The notes under the pieces were generated by a model that saw only the letters and a program-made list of their open reading frames with translations, was not told the origin of the DNA and did not search any database. A DNA stretch of 23,200 bases from an uncultured Eubacteriales bacterium (GTDB taxonomy: Bacteria; Bacillota; Clostridia; Christensenellales; Borkfalkiaceae), in assembly GCA_900548285.1 (NCBI GenBank), contig URKE01000029.1:1-23200 (forward strand), read 5' to 3'. Shown piece after piece: positions 1-8,600 of this stretch. The number at the start of each line of letters is the position of its first letter. Position 1 is the first letter of the stretch. The position numbers and the translations under genes are program-made.

Positions 1-65
1 GTAACGACGTATTAGTCAAAAACTCGCCGTCAGACCACGGTTCGTATTATTCTTGGCTGGCATAG
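1..65 (+). CDS. Possible C-terminal tail of a gene entering from the left edge
   Basis: Reading from base 3, one plus-strand frame is open to a TAG at 63-65 and encodes about 20 residues ending in SDHGSYYSWLA. The composition looks protein-like, and the gene would converge on the minus-strand operon that ends at 246. The stretch is too short to identify a family and could be chance. Bases 66-173 are AT-rich and show no gene. Confidence 0.28.
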   Translation, partial: NDVLVKNSPSDHGSYYSWLA

Positions 66-173
66 ATTTATATAAACTTCTTTTTTCCATAACTGTTGCA
101 CTTAATAGTATAATTCACCTCTGAAAATAAGTAAATAAAAAAGAGATTCAAGAACAATAACCCCTTTTCGCGC

Positions 174-219
174 AAAAAAAACGGATGGCTTGTCCTTTTA
201 ACAGAACACGCTACCCGTT
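174..219 (-). terminator. Rho-independent terminator closing the long minus-strand operon
   Basis: On the minus strand, arms at 204-219 and 180-195 pair over 16 positions with two mismatches and two G-T pairs (outer AACGG against CCGTT). The loop is 8 nt. A run of T follows (plus-strand A at 174-181). It lies 27 bases past the SGNH hydrolase stop, where the end of the 10-gene operon is expected. Confidence 0.8.
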
Positions 220-245
220 CTTAAAGCATTTTTCGGATATAAAAA

Positions 246-1484
246 TTATTCAAAAACTTCGTTGATAAAATCCGTACCCAGCATGGTTTTAAGCAACACC
301 TGAGCGTATAATCTTACCACAAAATCATTCGGGTGGTTTATGTTGTTACCCGTTACGTCGCGATAACGTTTGCCCGCATCGAACAGTGCCTGATGCATCT
401 CGGTTACGTTCGCAACCCCGACGAAACCATATTTCTCTTCGAGTTCCAAAAGTTTGGGAACAAATAACTTTTGATTGTAATTCCAGTCGCTTGTCGCCTC
501 GTAATTCGGGAGCATCGTCGCAATCAGCATTATTTCGGCATCGGGATTTTTCTCTTTTATGGCTTTTACCATAAGTTCTGTGGAATTTTTAAAAACGTCG
601 GGAGAAGTTTTTACATCGTTCATTCCGAAGCCTATCACAACGATGTCCGGCGAATAACCGAGAACTCTGTCTTCAATCTCGCTCACTCCCCAGGAAACGG
701 CTTTCCCGCCTACCGCGGTATTTATAAGTTCTATTTTGTCGTTATTGTATTTTTCGCCGAGGTAATCGCAGAACATTTTTGCGAACGATGGCGTATACGG
801 GGAAATTTCTCCCCCTTGCGGCAATCCGCTTGCATTGCAACCCGTTGTTATACTGTCGCCGTAGAAAAGAACTCTCGTTTTTTCGCCGTTTTTTATTTTT
901 TCTAACGTCTTTGCGAATTTTTCGCTTTTGCCCTGCGGAACCGGTCCTTTCCACTCCTGCGAATGAGTATACGTCACCGAAATCTGTTTTTTTGTAAACG
1001 TATCCTGTTCGCCGTAAGCAAGATAACGGACGTCGCCATCGGGCAATCCCGCTTTTTCGTTATCCACGGTTATAGTATATCTGCCGGGAGTCTTCAGGTA
1101 GTACTCGTCCTTATTCCAGAACGGAATCGAAGAATTTTCCGTGCGAGACAATATGCCGTTTTCGTATTTATAATCCTCGCCCTTTTTGTACTCGACGTCA
1201 AGCCCGTAAGAAGTAACGGAAATTATATCTTCGGCGTCATACAGAAGTTTTGCTTCGTCGTTTTCACCCACAAACATAACCGTTTCGTTATAAACCTCAC
1301 GCGTGTACCAGAACGGTTTTAACCAGGTTTTAAGCGAATAAGCGGAATAATCCGCAAGGTCCTCTATCGGCGCGAGTTTTTTCTTCGGGGTGTCGGATGA
1401 CGAACCGCCGCCCGTACACGCTCCGCACGAAAAAGCCGCCGCCATTCCCGTTATAAACGCGATTATTTTTCTTGAACTTTTCAT
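246..1484 (-). CDS. SGNH/GDSL-family hydrolase, predicted lipoprotein
   Basis: 412 residues. The start has a basic-hydrophobic signal with Cys at 20 and 23 (AFSC, CGAC), then a Gly/Ser-rich linker, so a lipoprotein anchored outside the membrane is likely; which Cys is lipidated is unclear. Residues ~50-175 look like a beta-rich N-terminal domain, and ~203-405 are the SGNH hydrolase. Block I is GDS at 209-211 (nucleophile Ser211), block II Gly is near 259-260, block III is GMND at 287-290, and the block V His is His384 in NHPND. The residue three before that His is Asn381 rather than the usual Asp, so a Ser-His dyad as in some carbohydrate esterases (CE2-type) is possible. A deacetylase for an acetylated glycan is the likely role, but the substrate is inferred. 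It starts 3 bases after the aldolase stop, with GAGGT just upstream, so translation is coupled. It is the last gene of the operon. Confidence 0.85.
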   Translation of the reverse strand: MKSSRKIIAFITGMAAAFSCGACTGGGSSSDTPKKKLAPIEDLADYSAYSLKTWLKPFWYTREVYNETVMFVGENDEAKLLYDAEDIISVTSYGLDVEYKKGEDYKYENGILSRTENSSIPFWNKDEYYLKTPGRYTITVDNEKAGLPDGDVRYLAYGEQDTFTKKQISVTYTHSQEWKGPVPQGKSEKFAKTLEKIKNGEKTRVLFYGDSITTGCNASGLPQGGEISPYTPSFAKMFCDYLGEKYNNDKIELINTAVGGKAVSWGVSEIEDRVLGYSPDIVVIGFGMNDVKTSPDVFKNSTELMVKAIKEKNPDAEIMLIATMLPNYEATSDWNYNQKLFVPKLLELEEKYGFVGVANVTEMHQALFDAGKRYRDVTGNNINHPNDFVVRLYAQVLLKTMLGTDFINEVFE

Positions 1485-1487
1485 ATC

Positions 1488-2225
1488 TTACCTCTCGCTC
1501 TCTTCTATTTTTTTAACAACGGACAGGCAGCCGTCTTTTAGCATATTAAGTTCGCTGCCCACACTGAAGTAATCCATACCGGCCAGTTTTGCCCTTTTCA
1601 GATATCGGTTGTTACCGGTGATAATTCCGCTTGACTTGCCTCGCTTTTTCGCCGCCGCGACCACTGTATCTATAATAGGCAGAATTTCCGGTTCGGGATT
1701 TTGCATAACGTTTAAATCGCACGAAAGGTCGTTAGGTCCCATCAACACGCCGCTTACCCCGTTTACGGAAAGAATTTCATCTATGTTTCTCACGCCGCTT
1801 TCGCTTTCTATCTGAGCGAAAACTTTTGTCCTTTCGTTCGCCCGCATCATATATTCGCGAAGCGAACCGGGATTATAAAGAGTGTGGGCGCGCATGGTGG
1901 AAATACCCCTTTTGCCGACGGGCGCGTATTTGGCGTATTCTACGGCAAATTTTATCTGCTCGGCATTGTCGGTCATAGGTATTAAAATACCGCTTGCGCC
2001 CATATCCATAACCTTGGTTATATCCTTTCTGGTATTATCGGGCAAACGAATTATACACTCTAAGCCTACAAGTCTTGCCGTCATTATTATTCCCGATAAA
2101 TCGGAATAATCAAATCCGCCGTGTTCGTTATCGACTATAAAAAAATCAAGTCCGCAGTTTTTTAAAATTATCGGAATATTGCGAAAAGCAACTTCGCTGA
2201 GCATTATTCCCTTTTTTATTTGCAT
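1488..2225 (-). CDS. HpcH/HpaI-family (class II, metal-dependent) aldolase, 2-keto-3-deoxy sugar-acid type
   Basis: 245 residues, about the normal length for HpcH/HpaI aldolases such as HpaI and RhmA/YfaU. Family landmarks are in order: VDNEHG at 31-36 with the catalytic-type His35, Arg60 in IIRLP, GASGILIP at 76-83, Glu140 in QIES and Asp166 in GPNDLS; the last two match the metal ligands. These enzymes reversibly split 2-keto-3-deoxy acids into pyruvate (or an analogue) and an aldehyde in the cytoplasm. Given the rhamnosidase nearby, 2-keto-3-deoxy-L-rhamnonate is one candidate substrate, but sequence alone does not fix it. GGAG lies about 8 bases before the ATG. A 49-base gap separates it from the upstream kinase, with no terminator seen there. 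Confidence 0.82.
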   Translation of the reverse strand: MQIKKGIMLSEVAFRNIPIILKNCGLDFFIVDNEHGGFDYSDLSGIIMTARLVGLECIIRLPDNTRKDITKVMDMGASGILIPMTDNAEQIKFAVEYAKYAPVGKRGISTMRAHTLYNPGSLREYMMRANERTKVFAQIESESGVRNIDEILSVNGVSGVLMGPNDLSCDLNVMQNPEPEILPIIDTVVAAAKKRGKSSGIITGNNRYLKRAKLAGMDYFSVGSELNMLKDGCLSVVKKIEESER

Positions 2226-2274
2226 TTTTATCTCCGATACGACAATAATTATGCCGCTAAAATATAAATTGATT

Positions 2275-3315
2275 TTATTTTTCTTCCGCCTTGGCTAAAT
2301 AACACAAACCGTTTATTGCGTCGACTTTGCCCGCAATTCGGCTTTTAACATTCAATTCTTTTAACACCCCGAATATAAGGTCTTTATGATATTCCAACGT
2401 TCCGCCGGTAACGATAAGATTTTTCTTCTCCGGTAACTTTTCGAGCGCTTTTTTATAATCGGAAACAAGCGCTTCCTCTATACCTTTTCCCCGCGAATTC
2501 TCGCGTATATAACCGCCGCCGTATAAACCCGTTACCGTATAAAGAAATTTTCCGTCGAAAAACGGTCTGCACTCGAAATCTCCGCTTAAAAAGATATCTC
2601 CCGTTTCGCACATCTGCGCCGCCGTGCCGAGATTCAATATATAGCAATCATTTTCGCCGAGTCCTAAGATTGTTGCCTGTTGATCCCCGACGGGCGTATA
2701 TATAGTTTTTCCGTTATAAACACCCGCGGGTTTCACTTCGGTAAACGCCGTCGGCAGGCTAAGTTTTACGGGATATTCTTTTTCATCGAAATCAACCCGT
2801 CCCGTTATGCAGTTATAAAATCCGCTTGCCGCGGCGTCGGTTATATGCGTAACGTTGTTCCCCGTAAGCCTGAACGCCAGATACGAGCCGAGAGTATAAA
2901 AAACTTCGGCTTCTTTCGCTATCTCGGGAAAAAGCGTTGCCGTTACTATAACAGAAGCCCTCGGCAGATTATATTTAAGCTTCACGCCGTGTTCGGGAGA
3001 AAGCGAAAAGCCATAAGGCTTAAGACCAGCGCGTTTATCACGCCACGAAATATAACCCGTTAAAAGTCCGCCTCTCTTATCCGCAAGTACGTATCCATGC
3101 ATCTGAACGGAAAACATTACGGCTTCGGCAGAAGACGAATCGATTATTTTTTTTACAATCGAAAAGATTTTTTCCGCATCTGCTTCGTAAAACGGCTCGG
3201 GCAAAGGCAAAGCTTCGGGAAAAGGCGTTTTGTTTACCTTTTCGGGAAAACTTCCGTTTTCGCTTTCGGCATACTTTATAGAAGTACTGCCTATATCTAT
3301 ACACAAATATTTCAT
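2275..3315 (-). CDS. Short FGGY-type carbohydrate kinase (specificity unknown)
   Basis: 346 residues. The N-terminal phosphate motif is IDIGSTS (Asp7), followed by VQMHGY at 70-75 (like the xylulokinase QMHG motif), TDAAASG at 159-165, the catalytic-base motif GDQQA at 210-214 (Asp211), phosphate-2-like LNLGTAAQ at 227-234 and VTGGT at 302-306. The fold is therefore the ASKHA sugar-kinase type, phosphorylating a ketose or polyol with ATP in the cytoplasm. Family members usually have 450-550 residues. Here the second domain has only about 120 residues, yet its key motifs remain and no frameshift is visible. It overlaps the esterase stop by 4 bases (ATGA), so the two are translationally coupled. 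Ketose kinases such as rhamnulokinase, xylulokinase or sedoheptulokinase cannot be told apart here. Confidence 0.75.
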   Translation of the reverse strand: MKYLCIDIGSTSIKYAESENGSFPEKVNKTPFPEALPLPEPFYEADAEKIFSIVKKIIDSSSAEAVMFSVQMHGYVLADKRGGLLTGYISWRDKRAGLKPYGFSLSPEHGVKLKYNLPRASVIVTATLFPEIAKEAEVFYTLGSYLAFRLTGNNVTHITDAAASGFYNCITGRVDFDEKEYPVKLSLPTAFTEVKPAGVYNGKTIYTPVGDQQATILGLGENDCYILNLGTAAQMCETGDIFLSGDFECRPFFDGKFLYTVTGLYGGGYIRENSRGKGIEEALVSDYKKALEKLPEKKNLIVTGGTLEYHKDLIFGVLKELNVKSRIAGKVDAINGLCYLAKAEEK

Positions 3316-4595
3316 TGATTTACTGTAAACAGCGAACTGCTTATTACGAATTCATTGAATTTCCCGTCGGAAAGCTCTATAAAAGCATATTTTGCATCTT
3401 CGGGAACTTCCGCGCTTATTTTGCCCTGCTTGATTTTATCTTTCGGTATAATCATAACCGACCAACGCCAGCTTGTGCTTACGCCTTCATCGGACACGCA
3501 ATATATAAGCCTTGCGGTTTTTAAATTTTCCGCTCCGTCTATTTCAACGGTGATATTTTTTCCGTCTGATTTTTCGCTTTTTACGGTTAAAGGCATTTGT
3601 TTTCCGTTAAGTGTCTGCTCCATAAAATCATAAACGAAAATCATTCCCTCTTCGTCTTTCCAACGATGATAATGCGTAAGATTTCCGCGGTAGGAATGAT
3701 AAACCTTGCCTTCGCAAAGATCGGACGATTGCTGTTGCAGAAGCGGCGAGAAAAAGCTATCGTTCGTGCCTATAGCGAACATAATGGGACGATTGCAATA
3801 ATTAAGATAGGATATAGGATCGTAACATTCGATCCATTCTTCAACGTTATCGGGTTCGGTAAAATAATCTCTGTCCTTAACGCCGGGAGTTTCAAGCAAA
3901 AATCCGCTGCCGTAAACGGGCGCGAACGCTTTGAATCTGTAATCTACGCCCGCGGTTATACAGGTTAAAACCGAACCCCACGAAATGCCCGTAAGCCCTA
4001 TTTTTTCGCTGTTTATCCGTTCGTCTGCAATAAGGACGTTATGCGCCGAGATGATATTATATACGCTGTGATATACCCAGCTATCGTAAAAAGTTTCCTT
4101 CGTATTTTGGAACGAACCGCTGTCGACAGGACCTCCGTTCGGGTTTACTTCGCCCACGCCGTTGATGCTTCCGTACTGATGAGCATAAGTATCGATCGCA
4201 ATGGCGGCATAACCCTTGCCGTTCCAGTATTCTACCCATTCGTAAAAAGCACAGCCACCGCCGCCGTGAACCAGAACCATTGCAGGATAGCCGCCCTCGG
4301 GCATTTTGGAAGAAGGGAAGCCTAAATAACAGAATACCGTCGTGGGTTTGCCTTTATAATCGGCTCCGTCAAGAAAAATAGCTTGAGTAACTCCGTTTTT
4401 GTTAGTATAATCGCCGGTTCTGCCTTGCGTTACGGTTACGGTGCGCGAAAAAAGCGTTTCCGTATCCCACATCAGGTCGGGTTTTATCAGCGGTTTGTAA
4501 GGGTACTCTCTTTTGGAATCGGCACCGCCGCCGCAACCCATTGCAAACGAAAAAAGCATAGATATCATAATACAATAAACAAGAATCTTTTTCAT
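3312..4595 (-). CDS. Alpha/beta-hydrolase lipoprotein, acetyl-xylan-esterase / dienelactone-hydrolase-like
   Basis: 427 residues. The signal peptide ends in the lipobox AMGC (Cys21), so the mature protein should be anchored on the outer face of the membrane. Hydrolase motifs are the oxyanion-hole strand VLVHGGGG (107-114), nucleophile elbow GISWGS (Ser205), acid Asp279 in GTNDS, and His308 or His310 in LTHYH. Residues ~335-427 form a separate beta-rich C-terminal domain, possibly Ig-like. Serine esterases of this kind often remove acetyl or other ester groups from plant polysaccharides; that role and the substrate are inferred. No strong Shine-Dalgarno is seen before the ATG, which lies 17 bases past the preceding gene, so it probably depends on operon read-through. 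The 3' end overlaps the kinase start (ATGA). Confidence 0.8.
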   Translation of the reverse strand: MKKILVYCIMISMLFSFAMGCGGGADSKREYPYKPLIKPDLMWDTETLFSRTVTVTQGRTGDYTNKNGVTQAIFLDGADYKGKPTTVFCYLGFPSSKMPEGGYPAMVLVHGGGGCAFYEWVEYWNGKGYAAIAIDTYAHQYGSINGVGEVNPNGGPVDSGSFQNTKETFYDSWVYHSVYNIISAHNVLIADERINSEKIGLTGISWGSVLTCITAGVDYRFKAFAPVYGSGFLLETPGVKDRDYFTEPDNVEEWIECYDPISYLNYCNRPIMFAIGTNDSFFSPLLQQQSSDLCEGKVYHSYRGNLTHYHRWKDEEGMIFVYDFMEQTLNGKQMPLTVKSEKSDGKNITVEIDGAENLKTARLIYCVSDEGVSTSWRWSVMIIPKDKIKQGKISAEVPEDAKYAFIELSDGKFNEFVISSSLFTVNQ

Positions 4596-4612
4596 AAATA
4601 ATTTGAGAATAT

Positions 4613-5635
4613 TCAGTCTTTTCCAAGATCCGTTTTAACGAAATATATATCGTGACGATTAAATTCGAACGCAAGATACAAAATGTTGTTCTCTATAAAA
4701 CCGTTCGCATAGGAATACCCGCCTGGAAAATCCGAAACATTTATCTTTTTTACAAAACTTTTAAGCCCGTCGTCGGATATCCATACGGAGAGCGGATATC
4801 TGTTATCCAGCCCGTAAACGCTGTTAGGCGTGTTTATAAGAACAATGCGGTTTTTTTCGGCTTTTAAAAGCTGAGGTTTGTTTGCGGGATTAGGTATATC
4901 GGTTGCATACGGTTTTTCCCACGTTTTGCCAAAATCAAAAGAATCCGACCGCCACAGACAGCCCGATTTATCTATTCTGAAAAGCATGATAAGATGTCCG
5001 TTTTCGGCTTCTATAACCGTATTTTCAGTCCAAACCCACTTTATATTGAATTTGTTTATGTCCTCGTTCGTAATGTCAAACGCTTTATGCCTTTCAAAAT
5101 CGTTTGCGTTCGCATCGGAAATCAAAAATCCGCTTTCATAATAATCCACCGCGTTATTCCACACGTAGCCGCCTTTTTTTACGCATTCCGCTTCTTGCTC
5201 TTCCGTTACGGGAAAATAATGATACGGAAACAAAAGCGTGTCGTTAGAAAGTTTTGTCATGCTGCGAACGAACGCGTATTTGTAAAGCGGGAAAAAAGGC
5301 TTTTCTTCCCACGTTTTGCCGCTATCCGAACTTTTATAAACAAAGTTTCGCCAGTTTAAAAACTTGCCGTCGTGCTTGGTTACAAAAACAAGAATTTGAT
5401 CGCCGACAACGGTAGTTTCGGTGTGATAGTGAGCCTGTCCGTCCTCTTCGCCTAACAAAACCTTATCGCTCCAGCTAAGCCCGTCATCGGTACTTCTGAA
5501 CAGATAAACGCGATTTTGCGGCGCAGGTTCGCAAACGTCGCCGCAGGTGCAGACAAGTAATAAATCACCGTTCGGCATCCTGCGGACGTTCGCTTCCACG
5601 GACAGATTATCTCTGTGTACCGTTTTTATATACAT
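4613..5635 (-). CDS. Cytoplasmic Asp-box (BNR/sialidase-superfamily) beta-propeller protein
   Basis: 340 residues with no signal peptide or membrane segment, so probably cytoplasmic. Three clear Asp-boxes occur at 48-55 (STDDGLSW), 102-109 (SSDSGKTW) and 232-239 (SFDFGKTW), with a degenerate copy late in the chain. A sialidase-like Glu segment, WTENTVIEAENG near 202-213, is followed by LFR at 218-220. NPANKP near 249 also fits the BNR_2 propeller family. Such proteins are usually annotated as exo-alpha-sialidase, but the family covers other glycosidases, and I do not see the FRIP start motif of classical sialidases, so sialic acid is not a safe call. Cleavage of an imported oligosaccharide is the likely job. 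The start codon overlaps the surface-protein stop by one base (TAATG), with no good ribosome binding site, which points to translational reinitiation. Confidence 0.75.
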   Translation of the reverse strand: MYIKTVHRDNLSVEANVRRMPNGDLLLVCTCGDVCEPAPQNRVYLFRSTDDGLSWSDKVLLGEEDGQAHYHTETTVVGDQILVFVTKHDGKFLNWRNFVYKSSDSGKTWEEKPFFPLYKYAFVRSMTKLSNDTLLFPYHYFPVTEEQEAECVKKGGYVWNNAVDYYESGFLISDANANDFERHKAFDITNEDINKFNIKWVWTENTVIEAENGHLIMLFRIDKSGCLWRSDSFDFGKTWEKPYATDIPNPANKPQLLKAEKNRIVLINTPNSVYGLDNRYPLSVWISDDGLKSFVKKINVSDFPGGYSYANGFIENNILYLAFEFNRHDIYFVKTDLGKD

Positions 5636-8600
5636 TATCTTTTATTCTTTTTGCTAATAGCGTATATCGCGCCGAAAGCTAAAATAACTAAGCCCGAAAG
5701 GCAAATATTACCGACCGACGACCGGCAACCTGATTGACAGCCGCTTGCTTTTTCGTAGGTGAGAGTTATGGTCATATCGGCCATACAAGTACCCGTAAGC
5801 TTTCTTGACGATTCAACGAAAACGTAGCCCGAAATTTCGTCTGCCGCAACGGTGTAAATACCCTTGTAAGCGCATTTTACGCTCTTGCTTTCAGCTATTT
5901 CGTTTCCTTCGATATCAACGAATTTTACAATAATAGTCATTTCCTTAGGTTTATATTTTAAGGTAACTGCGGTGCTTTCGGTAACGTCAAACGTGAGAGA
6001 GGGAATTGCCGAAACATACTCGTAACCCATTACCGTGGGCGGAGTTATGGTGCAGCTCTTTCCTATTACCGCTAAAACTACTCTGTCATCGGCAATGCTT
6101 CTGCCCTTTTCGTCTACCATTCTTAAAGTTATTTCGGCAGAAGGCGGAGTTAATTCAACTGCGCTGATTGCAAAAGCCGGTTCTTCGCCTTCGGTTACTA
6201 TCTGATTTTTATAGAACGCCGAACGGCTGTAAAATACCTGTCCTTTGGTTACGTCTGCAATGTTTACGTCCTTGGTTTCGTCGGTTGCGTCTTCTGTAAA
6301 CGTAGCGGCGGTTCCGTCGGCAAGCACTTCTGCTTTCATTTTGCCTTTACCCACTTTTGCCGTTCCTACAGCCGCAATTTTTACGCCTACGCCGCCGAAC
6401 CAAGCTTTTTTGGTAAGGTTCATGGCTATATCGCACGAAACGATTTTAGCCGACGGATCGAGAGCCGCGCCCGTTTCTAAATCGGTAAAGCTTTCCCACG
6501 GAACATACCAGGTACCTGCTTTTCCGAAAAATACGTTTTGCGTTTCGCTGGTTATAGAGAGCGTCGTTTCGCCGTCTTCCATAGTGCAAAGGTCTTTGCC
6601 TACCGCTTTTGCGCCGTATCCGACGTAATGTCTGCCGTTTTCGTCGGTGATGATAAACTTAAAGCCGTAGTTGTTGCGCGAACATTCGAGTTTTACGAAT
6701 AATCCCGAAGATTTGCTTACTTCCGCGCCGTTTTTAAGGTTTACCGAGAACAACGAGAATAATCCGTCGTAGTCTTCAAGATCTTTCTTTATCGAGAAAA
6801 TAACCGATTTACCTATATCCTTTTTAACGTGGAAAGTTTCGAGCTTATCGCCGTTAAATGTAGCAGAGTAAAGGTCGTTATCGAGATTTTCGTCCCAGTC
6901 GGTATCGGGAACTTCCGAAACCTTATAGGAAAGAATTACCGTAAGAGAAGTTTGAGTGAACACGCCTTCAAGGTCGTGATCCGCACCGACGTAATCGTAA
7001 TCGTAAATTACGGGAGCGGTTATGGCGTATTTATATGTTCCTGTCGCTTTATCGTAAGCTATCTGTTCGGTATAGCTTTCTTTAATATCGTTTCCGCTTT
7101 GATCTACGAATTTAACGGTAAGAGTTGCGGGCATCATTTTGGGATAAACAGCCGCTTCGACGTTATTTACCGCCGTTTCATAAAGTTCGCCGCTTGTTAA
7201 AACCGCACTGCCGTTGAACGCCGCGTTACTGTAGAAAAGCTGTCCTTTGGTAACGTCGATAACGTTTACGTCTTTAGTTTCATCTTCTGCGCTGTCGGCG
7301 TACGTTGCGTTTGCTCCGTTTGCAAGAACTACTAATTTAGCCTTGTTTACGCCTGTTTTAACCGTTCCTGCAGAAACGAATCTTACTCCGTATCCGCCGA
7401 ACCAGGCAGCATTTGCAAGGTTTAAAGCAAAGCTTGCTGATTCAACCACGGTACCCGCAGGCATTGCGCTGTTATCGGCTAAGGACGAGAAACATCCCCA
7501 CGGAACGAACCAGGTACCTGCGTCTGCCTTGAATTTGAACTGAGTGGAAGCGTTTAGCGAAACGCCTTCTTCTGCGTTTTCTATGGTGAATATATCCTTG
7601 CCGGCGTTAAGCTTGTGAGCAGTATAATAATTGCCGGCAGTATCCTTTACTATAAAGTGGAAGCCGTAACCGTTTCGGGGTAACATAAACTTAACGAACA
7701 TACCTGCCGATTTAGAAGTATCCGCGCCTTCGCCGAGTTTTACGGTAACTAATGAGAACATTCCGCTTACGGCAGTCATATTCTTTTTAAGTCCTACGTA
7801 AACGCAGTTATCAATATCGCCTTTTACGTCCAATGCTTTAATAAAACCGTTTTCGTCAAAAGTTGCTTTATAAACGTCGTTATCGGTGCTTTCGTCCCAG
7901 TCGGTATCGGGAACTTCGCTTGCTTTATACGTCAACGTAATCTCTTCGGTAACGGTAGAAAATGAGCCTATAAGTTCTTTATCGGCACTTTCGTATTCGT
8001 AATCCGAAATTTCGGGAGCAGTTATTTCGTACGCGTAATATCCGTTTGCCATATCGTAAGCAACTTTCGTTTTGTCGGTAGTTTTGATTGCATTTCCGTT
8101 TTTATCTTTATAGTTTACGGTAAGCAATCCGTCTCCGCGGCCGATTTGTCCGTACGCAATAATCGCGTCATAATTTTCGTCGCCGCTCTTTACAACGCTG
8201 CTAAGATTAACCAGACCGCCGTCTATTGCAAATACTTTGCCTTTATCAACAGCCGTAACGTTTACGTCGGCAGTAGTATCTTCGGCATCGGCTGTAAACG
8301 TGCAGTCGTTCGCGTTGATTAAAGTTTTTACTTCGGAAGTTTCCGCGTCTGTACCTCTTTTAACCGTACCTAAAGCGTAAAAATTCACGCCGAGTCCGCT
8401 GTACCAGAGCGCGCCGCCCGATCTTGCGCCGAGTGTTAAACAAATAGAAACAGAAACGATTTTTCTGCCTTCCGTAAGGAAGTTGCCGCTCGAGTTTATC
8501 GCTGAGAAAGTCTTTGCCCACGGAACGGATAAAGTTCCCGTTTTACCCGCCACAAACGTATAATTGTTGCCTGACATTTTTACCGTAGAAACCGTCCCGT

